NCBI GenBank assembly: GCA_003142855.1
Contig: PLNW01000099.1
Span: forward strand, 1 to 44,109
Direction: 5' to 3'
Length of the DNA stretch: 44,109 nt
Origin: Myxococcales bacterium
Lineage (GTDB): Bacteria > Myxococcota_A > Polyangia > Fen-1088
The notes under the pieces: model-generated
What the model saw: the letters and a program-made list of their open reading frames with translations, nothing else
Database searches by the model: none
What the model was told of the DNA's origin: nothing
Program-made: the position numbers and the translations under genes
Shown: piece by piece, positions 9,063-17,657 of the stretch
How positions within the stretch are numbered: the stretch's first letter is position 1
Layout: the number at the start of each line of letters is the position of its first letter

Positions 9063-9087
9063 CAGAACCGAGAAGAAGGAGAGTGAC

Positions 9088-9348
9088 ATGGCAATCTTTC
9101 ATCAATGGTGGTTGTGGATAGCATTCATGTTCCTGTTCTTCGTGGGTCCGATTAGCTATGGGTGGGGCTACCGCAAATGGGGGGCGCCGTTCCCCCGGTA
9201 TATCCAGAGGCGCCTGGGCGCGAAAACGGGCACGGGTGGCGATTTCGCAACGCTCAGCTATCAGCATTGGGGATGGGGCGGCGACCTGGTGTGGATGGTG
9301 CTTCTCATCGGGGCCATCTGGGCTGTCGCAGGACTCTGGTGGCGCTGA
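9088..9348 (+). CDS. Small two-helix membrane protein, unknown function
   Basis: The 86-residue protein has two hydrophobic segments (residues 7-27, WWLWIAFMFLFFVGPISYGW, and 66-84, LVWMVLLIGAIWAVAGLWW) joined by a basic, glycine-rich loop. GAAGGAGAG seven bases before the ATG at 9088 supports the start. The next gene, a P-type proton ATPase, starts four bases after its stop, so the two are almost certainly co-translated. An accessory or assembly role for the pump is a guess from position only. I do not recognise the family. Confidence 0.7.
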   Translation: MAIFHQWWLWIAFMFLFFVGPISYGWGYRKWGAPFPRYIQRRLGAKTGTGGDFATLSYQHWGWGGDLVWMVLLIGAIWAVAGLWWR

Positions 9349-9352
9349 AGTC

Positions 9353-11980
9353 ATGAAAGTGAGTCCTGCGGCAGGAAAGCCTGGCGAAGCATCGCCGCTG
9401 GTGAACAGCAAGCCCCCTGACATCGCGTCCGCATCGGTTTCCGACGCGCTGGCAGCGCTCCATGTGAACCCCGAGGCAGGGCTCACGCGCGCGGAAGTGG
9501 ATGTCCGCCGGAAGGAACACGGCTTCAACGAAGTGGCCGAAGAGCGCGAGCATCCGGTCCGCAAGTTCCTCCGGAAATTCTGGGGAATCTCGGCGTGGAT
9601 GCTCGAACTGATCATGGTTCTGTCAGCCGTGCTGGGGAAATACTCGGACCTCGCCGTGGTAGGCGCGCTGCTTGTGGTCAACGCCGTGTTGAGCTTCATG
9701 CAGGAACACCGGGCCGCCGGTGTCGTTGCGGCCCTGCGGCGACGGCTACAGGTGAGTGCGCGCGTCCGGCGCGATGCGATCTGGCAGGTCATTCCTGCCC
9801 GTGAGTTAGTCCCCGGCGACATCGTTCGCGTGCGACCCGGCGACATTATCCCGGCGGACGTGAAACTGCTCACGGGAGCGTTGACCGTGGACCAGTCGGC
9901 GCTTACCGGCGAATCGAAAGACGCGGACAAGGCGCCTGGCGAAGTGCTGTCGTCCGGGTCCGTCGTTCGCCGGGGCGAAGGCAACGGCGTGGTCATGCTG
10001 ACCGGGGCGAAAACCTACTTTGGCCGCACCACGGAGCTTGTGCAGGCCGCGCGTCCGAAACTTCACATCGAAGCGGTGGTGGCCAAGGTCGTCCGCTGGC
10101 TCTTTGTCATCGTCGGCGCGCTCCTTGCCGTAGTGATCGTGCTGTCGCTGGTTCGAGGCATGCCGCTCATCGAAATGGTCCCGCTCATGCTCGTTTTGCT
10201 GATGAGCGCGGTGCCGGTTGCCCTCCCGGTCATGTTCACAGTCAGCATGGCGGTCGGGTCGAAGGAACTGGCCAAGCGCGGCGTGCTGGTCACACGCCTC
10301 AGCGCCGCGGAAGATGCCGCGACGATGGATGTGCTCTGCGTTGACAAGACGGGCACGATTACCATGAATCAATTGGTCGTCACTGGCGTGATTCCGCTGG
10401 AGCGCGCGACAGAAGCCGACGTGCTATCGGCCGGCTCACTTGCGTCGCAGGAAGCCAACCAGGATCCAATTGACCTCGCATTTTTGACCGCCGCAAAGGA
10501 GAGGCACCTCTTCGACAGTACTCCCAAGGTCACGCCTGTCTCCTTCGCGCCGTTCGATGCGAAGAACCGGCGGACGGAAGCTGTGGTCGAGCAAAACGGG
10601 CAGCGACTGCGCGTGATGAAGGGCGCCGTACGAACGGTCGCCGAGGCCTGCGGACTCCAGCCGCCGGCGATCGATGAGTTGGAGTCGCGGGTCAGCGAAT
10701 CGGCGCGGAAGGGATATCGGACGCTAGCGGTCGCGCGCGGCCCGGAGACGGGCACGCCTGCATTGGTCGGATTGGTGACGCTCTACGATCCGCCCCGGCC
10801 CGATGCCAAGCAACTCATCGCCACACTACACGACCTGGGCGTGCCAGTGAAGATGCTGACCGGCGACGCGCTGGCGGTGGCGTGTGAGATCGGCCAGGGA
10901 GTCGGGTTGCCCAACATCCGGCGCGTGGGGGATCTAAAAGCCACAGGCGCTCAGGCCGGCAACCAGTCGATTGACTTGTTGGCGGGCGCCGATGGTTTCG
11001 CTGAAGTGTATCCGGAGGACAAGTACATCGTTGTGCAGCACCTGCAGGCGGCTGGTCACGTTACCGGCATGACTGGCGATGGTGTCAACGATGCGCCCGC
11101 GCTCCGCCAGGCAGAAGTCGGCATCGCCGTCAGTTCCGCGACCGACGTTGCCAAGGGCGCTGCGAGCGTCGTCCTGACCGAGCCGGGGCTAACCAACATC
11201 GTGGCACTGGTCGAGCAGGGGCGGACGATCTACCAGCGCATCTTGACGTGGATCGTAAACAAGATCAGCCGGACCATCCTGAAGGCGGCCTTCGTGGCGA
11301 TTGCCTTTGTCGTGACCGGCAAGTTCGTCGTTTCTGCCTTGGCAATGCTGCTGCTCGTCTTCCTGACGGACTTCGCGAAGATCTCCCTGGCCACGGACCA
11401 CGTTCGGCCGTCCAAGACACCGGAAACGTGGAATATCGGGGGATATATCACGGTGTCCGTCGTGCTTGGTGTCGCGATGCTCATCGAGACGCTATTTCTC
11501 TTGTGGATCGGATGGTCGCGTCTCGGTTTGGCGACCAACAACCATGCCCTCTACACTTTCAGTTTCCTTACGCTGCTCTACTTCGCCGTATTCTCCATTG
11601 TGTCTGCGCGGGAGCGGCGCTGGTTCTGGTCGACCGTACCCAGCAAGACCTTCCTGTCAGCCCTCACGGCGGATACACTCACGGGAACTGTCCTGACCTT
11701 CGTGGGTCTCCCGGACCTCATGCCATTACCTTGGACACAAACACTCGCGATCTTTGCCTATGCCATGGTCTCGTGCCTGGTCGTGAACGACGCCGTGAAG
11801 GTTGCAATGATCAAGTGGCGCGTCGTGAATGCCGTGGTCAAGAAACCAGTGGATGTGGCCCCGCAGATCGCCAAGCGTGCCTATGAACTGTATGAACAGC
11901 GAGGCCGCCAGGACGGCGGGGCAGCTCAGGACTGGAAACAGGCGGGGCAGGAGATTCGGAAAGATGCACACCATAGATAG
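9353..11980 (+). CDS. Plasma-membrane proton-efflux P-type ATPase (P3A)
   Basis: An 875-residue P-type ATPase of the fungal/plant H+-ATPase type. The actuator motif (SALTGESKDADK), phosphorylation site (CVDKTGTITMNQ), KMLTGDALAVACEIG and the hinge MTGDGVNDAPALRQAEVGIAV are all intact. The CPx heavy-metal motif and metal-binding N-terminus are absent, while the overall order and length match P3A pumps also found in some bacteria and archaea. It should hydrolyse ATP to export protons across the inner membrane. Start at ATG 9353 (MKVSPAAGK) since the frame upstream overlaps the preceding membrane protein gene. A PPK2 kinase follows 42 bp later, suggesting that nucleotide supply from polyphosphate is linked with pump demand. 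Confidence 0.92.
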   Translation: MKVSPAAGKPGEASPLVNSKPPDIASASVSDALAALHVNPEAGLTRAEVDVRRKEHGFNEVAEEREHPVRKFLRKFWGISAWMLELIMVLSAVLGKYSDLAVVGALLVVNAVLSFMQEHRAAGVVAALRRRLQVSARVRRDAIWQVIPARELVPGDIVRVRPGDIIPADVKLLTGALTVDQSALTGESKDADKAPGEVLSSGSVVRRGEGNGVVMLTGAKTYFGRTTELVQAARPKLHIEAVVAKVVRWLFVIVGALLAVVIVLSLVRGMPLIEMVPLMLVLLMSAVPVALPVMFTVSMAVGSKELAKRGVLVTRLSAAEDAATMDVLCVDKTGTITMNQLVVTGVIPLERATEADVLSAGSLASQEANQDPIDLAFLTAAKERHLFDSTPKVTPVSFAPFDAKNRRTEAVVEQNGQRLRVMKGAVRTVAEACGLQPPAIDELESRVSESARKGYRTLAVARGPETGTPALVGLVTLYDPPRPDAKQLIATLHDLGVPVKMLTGDALAVACEIGQGVGLPNIRRVGDLKATGAQAGNQSIDLLAGADGFAEVYPEDKYIVVQHLQAAGHVTGMTGDGVNDAPALRQAEVGIAVSSATDVAKGAASVVLTEPGLTNIVALVEQGRTIYQRILTWIVNKISRTILKAAFVAIAFVVTGKFVVSALAMLLLVFLTDFAKISLATDHVRPSKTPETWNIGGYITVSVVLGVAMLIETLFLLWIGWSRLGLATNNHALYTFSFLTLLYFAVFSIVSARERRWFWSTVPSKTFLSALTADTLTGTVLTFVGLPDLMPLPWTQTLAIFAYAMVSCLVVNDAVKVAMIKWRVVNAVVKKPVDVAPQIAKRAYELYEQRGRQDGGAAQDWKQAGQEIRKDAHHR

Positions 11981-12022
11981 ACGGACCCAGACAATGCGGC
12001 AGGCATTACCGAAGGAATGCCA

Positions 12023-12886
12023 ATGACAATCCATTCCAAGGATTTCCGCGCGCATCCAGGAGAAAAGGTCAAACTGAGCGAGTGGCCGACGGCTGTGAAG
12101 CCTCTCTGCCATTCGCGAAAGCGTTACCAGAAACTCTTGGGAGAACATGTTGAGGAGCTGAGCTCGCTGCAGCGCCTTCACTACGCGTCCGGACGCTACG
12201 CGTTGCTGTTGATTTTTCAGGGAATGGACACTGCTGGCAAGGATGGCGCCATCCGGCACGTCATGTCAGGGGTCAATCCGCAGGGCTGCGAGGTTTTCAG
12301 TTTCAAGCAGCCGAGTGCCGAGGAACTGAAGCACGATTTTCTCTGGCGCACGACCCGCTGTCTACCGGAACGCGGAAGGATCGGCATCTTCAATCGTTCC
12401 TACTATGAGGAGGTGCTCATCGTTCGCGTGCATCCGGAGATCCTGCGCGGCCAAGGACTTCCGGATGAGTTGGCCGACGAGAACACCATTTGGAAGGAGC
12501 GGTATCGTTCCATCATTGACTTGGAGGAGCATCTCCACCGTAACGGCACCCGGATTATCAAGGTCTTCCTCCACCTGTCGAAGGACGAACAACGAAAGCG
12601 CTTACTCGATCGCATTGACAAACCGGAAAAGAACTGGAAATTTAGCATCGCTGACATTGCAGAGCGAAAACTGTGGAATCACTACTGGAAGGCGTACGAG
12701 GCGTGCCTGAGTGCAACGAGCACCCAAGCCGCGCCCTGGTATATCGTGCCTGCCGATGACAAAATGGACGCCCGGTTGATTGTCTCCCAAATTGTCCTTG
12801 ATGCGCTCAATGAACTTGGATTGGCATATCCGAAGACCACTGCGAAACGTCAACGGGAATTGCAGTCTATCCGCGAGCGGCTCTGA
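12023..12886 (+). CDS. ppk2: Polyphosphate kinase 2 (PPK2) family protein
   Basis: The 287-residue protein is a PPK2 with Walker A-type [19 protein letters not shown], the lid-region [22 protein letters not shown], and the C-terminal [10 protein letters not shown] and [13 protein letters not shown] motifs. PPK2 enzymes transfer phosphate between polyphosphate and nucleotides; from the short single-domain form this would be a cytoplasmic nucleotide-phosphorylating enzyme, with substrate class (AMP, ADP or both) not decidable by eye. AAGGA at 12012-12016 fits the ATG at 12023 better than the one at 12017, which would be too close. It follows the proton ATPase by 42 bp, likely in one transcript. 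Confidence 0.92.
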   Translation: MTIHSKDFRAHPGEKVKLSEWPTAVKPLCHSRKRYQKLLGEHVEELSSLQRLHYASGRYALLLIFQGMDTAGKDGAIRHVMSGVNPQGCEVFSFKQPSAEELKHDFLWRTTRCLPERGRIGIFNRSYYEEVLIVRVHPEILRGQGLPDELADENTIWKERYRSIIDLEEHLHRNGTRIIKVFLHLSKDEQRKRLLDRIDKPEKNWKFSIADIAERKLWNHYWKAYEACLSATSTQAAPWYIVPADDKMDARLIVSQIVLDALNELGLAYPKTTAKRQRELQSIRERL

Positions 12887-13041
12887 CGCTGGTCCTGCTG
12901 CTCAAGGCGGCGCTCGGCGAGGTGATGGACATGACAAGGAGGATGAACGGGGCGTTGCGCAGAGCCCTGGCAGGCTGCCTTCGGGCGAATCCAATGGAAG
13001 ACATCTGGCTCAAACTAGCAGTTCGTGATTGAACTGTTCCC

Positions 13042-13683
13042 ATGACTCGTCCATCTCTTACCATCCTCGGTCGCGCAATCGAAGGCCGCTATGCAGGGCT
13101 CGCGGATTCTTGCTGCTCGCTCTCCTGCGGTGAGGCACTGGACGTCGCCGCCCCTGGCACGGGCGAAACCCTCGTGGATCTGGGCTGCGGTCGGGGCCAG
13201 GACGTGATCCGCGCTGCCGGCCGGGTCGGCCCCAGCGGCGGAGCTATCGGTGTGGATCGGACACAAGCCATGATCGACAAGGCGCGGGCTGTCGTCCCGC
13301 CCTTTCTCACCAACGTACGCTTCGTCTGCTGCGATCTGGCTGTGCTGGACCTACAGGATGCTTCAGCCGACGTGGTCATTTCCAACTGCACCATCAACCA
13401 CGCTGCAGACAAGCAGGCGGTCTATCGGGAAATCCGCCGCGTTCTTCGGCCTGGCGGGCGTTTTGTGGTCTCGGACGTGATCGCGGAGTCGGAGTTGCCC
13501 GAGTCGGTGCGCAGCGATCCCGCTGCCTGGGCCGCCTGCTATGGCGGAGCCATTCCCGAACCTCAATACCTGGATGCCATTCGCACGGCCGGCTTCGCCA
13601 GCGTCGAGGTGCTGACCCGCAGCGAACCCTACGAAAAGGGCGGGGTATTCGTGCGCAGCCTTACCGTCCGTGGAAATCGCTGA
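13042..13683 (+). CDS. ArsM-like SAM-dependent methyltransferase
   Basis: The 213-residue protein has a class I SAM-binding core: motif I VDLGCGRGQDV, motif II acidic GVDRTQAMIDKA, a DVVISNCTINH strand and LRPGGRFVVSDVI. Similarity in layout to arsenite methyltransferases includes a Cys-Cys near the N-terminus (DSCCSLSCGE) and Cys in AACYGGAIPEPQYLDAI, which is where ArsM has an arsenic-binding Cys. It is shorter than typical ArsM and no ars genes are in view, so arsenic as substrate is only a possibility. A repeat hairpin begins four bases after its stop codon. Confidence 0.7.
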   Translation: MTRPSLTILGRAIEGRYAGLADSCCSLSCGEALDVAAPGTGETLVDLGCGRGQDVIRAAGRVGPSGGAIGVDRTQAMIDKARAVVPPFLTNVRFVCCDLAVLDLQDASADVVISNCTINHAADKQAVYREIRRVLRPGGRFVVSDVIAESELPESVRSDPAAWAACYGGAIPEPQYLDAIRTAGFASVEVLTRSEPYEKGGVFVRSLTVRGNR

Positions 13684-13686
13684 CAT

Positions 13687-13762
13687 GGGAACCCTGGGAG
13701 GGTTCCCAAACCCTCCCGCGATGGTACGCGGCGAGCAAGGCTCGCCGGCTCCCCACGCGACT
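13687..13762 (+). repeat. Intergenic repeat, copy A
   Basis: The block fills the gap between two convergent genes. It starts with a perfect hairpin, GGGAACCCT (13687-13695), loop GGG, AGGGTTCCC (13699-13707), then AACCCTCCCGCGATGGTACG, then a second perfect hairpin GGCGAGC-aag-GCTCGCC (13730-13746), and ends CGGCTCCCCACGCGACT. The same order of elements is found at 40756-40880 and, in the opposite orientation, at 33617-33829. Always the first hairpin lies a few bases to about 25 bases past the stop codon of the upstream gene. It may serve as a terminator-like or mobile repeat element. Confidence 0.85.
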
Positions 13763-13768
13763 AGATGG

Positions 13769-14923
13769 TCAGCGCCCCGGTGTCGAAGTTGCCGGCGGCT
13801 CGTCCAGAGGATCGACCACCGCCACTGCGACTTTGCGGGCGAAGATGAGCCGCTCGGCGTTCGCGTAGTAGAGCTTGTGCAGCACATCGATGGGAAGGTG
13901 GATGGCATTCACCTTCCAGCGACCCTGGATGGGCGTGGGGTGGTCGATGTTCTGCAAATCGGTTTCGAAGAAGCGAAAATGCGCCTGGTAGAATTTGACT
14001 GCGTCCTCGAATCCGACGGGCGTCTCGGAAACCGAGCCAAGCTGCCAGGTGTCCGGCCCGATGGACAGGTCGGTGCCGAAGAGAATCCGATCTTGGAATT
14101 TCAGGAAGAAGCGCCTCACTTTGTCGACGGGATGACGGCCGAACTCGGGAATTCGCGCCGAGGTGTCCACATAGACGTTAAGGTGGGAATCGAGCAGCCT
14201 CTCCATGTAGTCGAGGTTTTCGGACAGGCCGAGGTGAATGAAGAGGAAGGTCGTCGTGGGATGGCGGCTCAGCAAGCGCTCGGTCTGGTTCCACAGCTCC
14301 ATCAGCGGTGGGTAGTCCTCGCCATAGAAGCTCCAGTCGGGCGCCAACTTCAGCTCGTCGTAGCGTTCGTTCTGCGGCGTGGGTGGCTCGAAGAAAGCCT
14401 TGGGATCGCCAACGTGAATGGCTACCACCACGTTGAGACTGGCCGCCCGTTCAATGATGGGATCGAAACGCGTATCATCGATGGGAATGAGCTGCCCATT
14501 GGCGTCGCGCGCACCCAGACCCATGGCCTTGAAGAACTTGATGCCCTTGGCGCCGTAGCCGACCTCCCGCTGAAGTCGCTCGGCCTCGCGGGCGCCCCAG
14601 CCCGGCTCGGTCACGCCATTCCATGAGACGTTGACGAAAAACTCGAACTGATCCTTGAGCCGGTGCTTCACCTGTAGCGTGGCCGCGAAGGCGCGCGAGC
14701 CCATGTACCCGCCGTTCTTGTTGCAAAACTTCACCACGCCCACGCGCTTGAATAGCTTGAGTGCCGCGTCGATCGGCCCGTCGAGGGGAGCGATGAGGGT
14801 GTGCGAGTCGATGACCGGGCCGCGATCGACGGTGGCGCCAGATTTTGCTGCCGGGTTCTTGCGACACGCACCGACAGCAAGAAAGCAGACGACGATGGCT
14901 GCAGCGCGAGTGGTGGCGAACAT
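13769..14923 (-). CDS. Amidohydrolase-family lipoprotein with an altered metal motif
   Basis: The 384-residue protein has a lipoprotein signal (VVCFLAVGAC) and an amidohydrolase-2 type TIM-barrel: GAKGIKFFKAMG, VVVAIHVGDP, FLFIHLG, VYVDTSAR, ILFGTDLSIG and a final YYANAERLIF, as in metal-dependent hydrolases whose last helix starts with the NA-x-R-L motif. At the N-terminus, where the family has D-x-H-x-H, this protein reads DSHTLI, so one metal-binding His is Leu. It may bind one metal, be inactive, or have changed chemistry. It should be anchored on the periplasmic face. It is divergent from the sigma factor gene, with a perfect 7-bp inverted repeat between them. Confidence 0.8.
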   Translation of the reverse strand: MFATTRAAAIVVCFLAVGACRKNPAAKSGATVDRGPVIDSHTLIAPLDGPIDAALKLFKRVGVVKFCNKNGGYMGSRAFAATLQVKHRLKDQFEFFVNVSWNGVTEPGWGAREAERLQREVGYGAKGIKFFKAMGLGARDANGQLIPIDDTRFDPIIERAASLNVVVAIHVGDPKAFFEPPTPQNERYDELKLAPDWSFYGEDYPPLMELWNQTERLLSRHPTTTFLFIHLGLSENLDYMERLLDSHLNVYVDTSARIPEFGRHPVDKVRRFFLKFQDRILFGTDLSIGPDTWQLGSVSETPVGFEDAVKFYQAHFRFFETDLQNIDHPTPIQGRWKVNAIHLPIDVLHKLYYANAERLIFARKVAVAVVDPLDEPPATSTPGR

Positions 14924-14937
14924 GGCGCAGGCTACCT

Positions 14938-14956
14938 TACCCGAATAGCTCGGGTA
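14938..14956. promoter_or_regulatory. Perfect inverted repeat in a divergent promoter region
   Basis: TACCCGA (14938-14944), spacer ATAGC, TCGGGTA (14950-14956) lies in the 79-bp gap between the amidohydrolase gene on the minus strand and the sigma factor gene on the plus strand. A perfect 7-bp dyad at such a place is a plausible operator for a dimeric regulator acting on one or both genes. A transcript hairpin is an alternative. Confidence 0.45.
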
Positions 14957-15002
14957 CGCACACCGATCATCTCTTGGCGCGAAGCTGGGCTAGACTGGTG
15001 AC

Positions 15003-15836
15003 ATGGTGAACGAAGGCGACGCCGCCCCAACCGAAGACGCGCTCCTCTTGGCCGCGCGCAAAGGGGATCGCGCTGCGCTCGGCGATCTCCTCGAACGCCA
15101 TCAGCGCCAGGTGTTCGCGTTCGGCATGAAGATGTGTGGCGATCCGGAAGACGCCCAGGAGGTTGCGCAGGACACCCTGCTGTCCATGGTGCGATCCGTG
15201 CGCGATTTCCGTGGCGAGGCTTCGCTTTCGACTTGGCTCTACACCGTGGCTCGCAGCTTCTGCATCAAGAAGCGCCGGCGTACCAAGGGAGCGCCCGCGC
15301 ACCACGAGCCGCTCGATGCGGCCGCGCACGAGCAGGCTTCCGCGCCGGCACCCAGCCCGGAACAGACACTGCTCGGCCGCGAGACGCGCGACGCTGTGGC
15401 CGCCGCCTTGGACCAGCTGGAGCTCGAGGCGCGGGAGGTGGTGATCCTACGCGATCTCGAAGGGCTGACCGCCCCGGAAGTGGCGCAGGTCACCGGGCTC
15501 AGCGTGGCGGCGGTGAAAAGCCGGCTGCATCGTGCGCGGCAGTCGCTGCGCACCCAGTTGTTGGCCGTGGTTGGCGGCGACGGCGATGCGCCGGCCCAGC
15601 CGAACTGTCCCGATGTGCTCACGATGCTGTCCAAGAAGCTGGAAGACGAGATTAGCCCGGATCTGTGCGCCGAGATGGAGCGACACGTGGATGGTTGCCC
15701 GCACTGCAAGGAATTGTGCGACTCGCTCAAACGCACGCTGGCCTTGTGCAAGTCTGCGCCCAGCCCACTGGTTCCCCGGCAGGTGCAGGAGTCGTTGCGC
15801 AAAGCCGTACAGGCGGCGCTGGACGAGCAACGCTAG
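15003..15836 (+). CDS. ECF-type RNA polymerase sigma factor with C-terminal zinc-finger (anti-sigma-like) domain
   Basis: The 277-residue protein has sigma region 2 (residues 15-85, FAFGMKMCGDPEDAQEVAQD and STWLYTVARSFCIKK), a Pro/Ala linker, and region 4 (residues 120-180, LDQLELEAREVVILRDLEGL, VAQVTGLSVAAVKSRLHRAR). After that, about 95 extra residues hold CPDVLTMLSKKLEDEI, HVDGCPHC and KELC, the Cys/His pattern of a zf-HC2 anti-sigma domain. A fused sigma and anti-sigma-like module suggests self-contained control, perhaps redox- or metal-responsive through the Cys residues. ATG 15003 gives the usual N-terminus. It ends 26 bp from the convergent CoA-disulfide reductase gene, so its regulon may include its redox neighbours, which is inference. 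Confidence 0.88.
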   Translation: MVNEGDAAPTEDALLLAARKGDRAALGDLLERHQRQVFAFGMKMCGDPEDAQEVAQDTLLSMVRSVRDFRGEASLSTWLYTVARSFCIKKRRRTKGAPAHHEPLDAAAHEQASAPAPSPEQTLLGRETRDAVAAALDQLELEAREVVILRDLEGLTAPEVAQVTGLSVAAVKSRLHRARQSLRTQLLAVVGGDGDAPAQPNCPDVLTMLSKKLEDEISPDLCAEMERHVDGCPHCKELCDSLKRTLALCKSAPSPLVPRQVQESLRKAVQAALDEQR

Positions 15837-15862
15837 TCGAAATCCCTCGGCGGACCGGGGCT

Positions 15863-17572
15863 CTATCCTGTAGGTTCCGGCGGCACTGCACGCGGCTCAG
15901 GCAGGTAGGCCCGGGCCGATTCCGCAGCGGCCTCTACATGGCGCCAGGTGGTCCAGCCGCCACTCAAGTTGCGGGCGTCGAAGCCGTGCTGGCGCAAAAT
16001 GCGCACGGCGATGTGAGCACGAAGCCCGACCGCGCAATGGACGAGAATGGGCCGGTCTTTGCGTAACTCGCCCAGCCGGTCGCGCAGCTGGCCGAGCGGA
16101 ATGTGAACCGCGCGTTCAAAGTGGCCGGCGTGCCACTCGGAACTCTCGCGTACGTCGAGAATCAACACGTCCGGGCTGTCGATTTCGGACCAGCCCGCCA
16201 GAGGCGAATCTTGGTTGCGGGCGTTCTGCGCGATCATGCCGGCCAGGTTCACCGGGTCCTTGGCCGCGCCATATTGCGGGGCATAGCAAAGCTCGGCCTC
16301 GGCGAGATCGTCAACTGTGGCGCGCATCTGGATCGCCATCGCAATGGTGTCGATTCGTCGCTCGACGCCGGCCTCACCCACTGCCTGCGCGCCCAGAACG
16401 CGGCCGTCCGACGGGCGAAAGAGCAGCTTGAGATGGATTGGCTTTGCTCCCGGGTAGTAGCCGACGTGATGACCGGGATGCAGGTATACAGCCTGAAAAT
16501 CGCCAAGGCCGGCCCTGCGCAGGGACTTCTCCGATGCGCCGGTGGACGCGATGGTCAATCCCAGGACGCCGCACACTGCGGTTCCCTGCACGCCACGAAA
16601 TCCGGTTGCACGTCCGGCGATGGACGCGGCGGCGATGCGGGCCTGGCGATTCGCCGGACCAGCGAGCGGCACGAGCGCGGCACTGGCGGTCACGACGTCG
16701 GAGATCTCCACGGCATCTCCCACTGCCCAGATGGCTGGATCACTCGTGCGCATGTGCGAGTCGACGACGATGCCTCCGCGTGGACCGATGGTCAGAGCCG
16801 CCGACTTGGCTAGCTGGATTTCCGGCCGCACGCCGATGGAAAGGATGACCAGGTCGGCCGCGATTTCCAGGTTGTGGTCCGTGCGCGCAGTTAGCCCGCC
16901 GTTGGCGGCCGCCGTGAGCGAGGCGAGTCCGTCTCCCAGGCGCACAGTCACGCCGTGGGCCTCGCAATGCAGTCGCACTGGCACTGCCATCTCCGGGTCG
17001 AGAGGAGGCATGAGCTGGTCCAGCTTTTCGATGATCGTCACATCCAGCCCGCGATGTCGAAGATTCTCCGCCATCTCCAGTCCAATGAAGCCGCCCCCAA
17101 CGATGACGGCGCGCTTGGCAGCGTGCTTGTCAATCCAGGCGCGGATCTGTCGGACGTCCGGGATGCTCCGCACCGTGAAGACGCCCGGCAAGTCGATGCC
17201 CGGGATCGGCGGTCGGATGGGCCCCGCGCCAGGGGACAGCAGCAGGGCATCGTAGGTCTCCTTCCGCTCGGAACCGTGCGAAAGATTTCGCACGGTGACC
17301 GTGCGCGCGACACGGTCGATGGCGGTGACCTCGTGTTCGGTGTGGACCTCGATGCGAAAACGATCACGCAGCAATTCCGGGGTGGCCACCAGCAACTTTC
17401 GCTCGTCGGTGATGACGTCGCCCACGCGGTAGGGCAGGCCGCAATTGGCAAACGACACGAACGCGCCGCGTTCGAAGATGACAATCTCGGCGTTCTCGTC
17501 CAGACGGCGCAATCGAGCGGCTGCCGAGGCGCCGCCGGCAACGCCTCCAACGATGATGACTCGCTTTTTCAC
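15863..17572 (-). CDS. CoA-disulfide reductase-type flavoprotein fused to rhodanese
   Basis: The 569-residue protein has an N-terminal FAD Rossmann fold (VIIVGGVAGGASAAARLRR), the single active-site Cys in SFANCGLPYRVGD that defines CoA-disulfide/NADH oxidase-type enzymes, a second dinucleotide fold (RAVIVGGGFIGLEMAENL), IWAVGDAVEI, and a C-terminal dimerisation region. After about residue 450 a rhodanese domain follows with LDVRESSEWHAGHFERAVHI and the catalytic Cys in VHCAVGLRAHIA. Such fusions reduce CoA disulfide, CoA-persulfide or polysulfide using NAD(P)H, in the cytoplasm. GTG at 17572 is chosen as start as the Rossmann strand begins right there; a TTG at 17623 is possible. Divergent from thioredoxin across a shared 16-bp inverted repeat. 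Confidence 0.9.
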   Translation of the reverse strand: MKKRVIIVGGVAGGASAAARLRRLDENAEIVIFERGAFVSFANCGLPYRVGDVITDERKLLVATPELLRDRFRIEVHTEHEVTAIDRVARTVTVRNLSHGSERKETYDALLLSPGAGPIRPPIPGIDLPGVFTVRSIPDVRQIRAWIDKHAAKRAVIVGGGFIGLEMAENLRHRGLDVTIIEKLDQLMPPLDPEMAVPVRLHCEAHGVTVRLGDGLASLTAAANGGLTARTDHNLEIAADLVILSIGVRPEIQLAKSAALTIGPRGGIVVDSHMRTSDPAIWAVGDAVEISDVVTASAALVPLAGPANRQARIAAASIAGRATGFRGVQGTAVCGVLGLTIASTGASEKSLRRAGLGDFQAVYLHPGHHVGYYPGAKPIHLKLLFRPSDGRVLGAQAVGEAGVERRIDTIAMAIQMRATVDDLAEAELCYAPQYGAAKDPVNLAGMIAQNARNQDSPLAGWSEIDSPDVLILDVRESSEWHAGHFERAVHIPLGQLRDRLGELRKDRPILVHCAVGLRAHIAVRILRQHGFDARNLSGGWTTWRHVEAAAESARAYLPEPRAVPPEPTG

Positions 17573-17641
17573 GCCCTGTGAGAGCCAGAAAGAGACATTT
17601 GGGTTCTGAATCCTTTTCAACAAGACTGGCTCTCACCGGGC
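17573..17641. promoter_or_regulatory. Divergent promoter region with a 16-bp inverted repeat
   Basis: The sequence CTGGCTCTCAC(A/C)GGGC occurs on the minus strand at 17588-17573, immediately before the flavoprotein GTG, and on the plus strand at 17626-17641, 16 bases before the thioredoxin ATG. The arms match at 15 of 16 positions and point outward, 37 bp apart. The arrangement looks like two half-sites or two mirrored initiation regions, so that the disulfide reductase and the thioredoxin are controlled together. Confidence 0.6.
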
Positions 17642-17657
17642 AAGAGGGAGATAAAAC

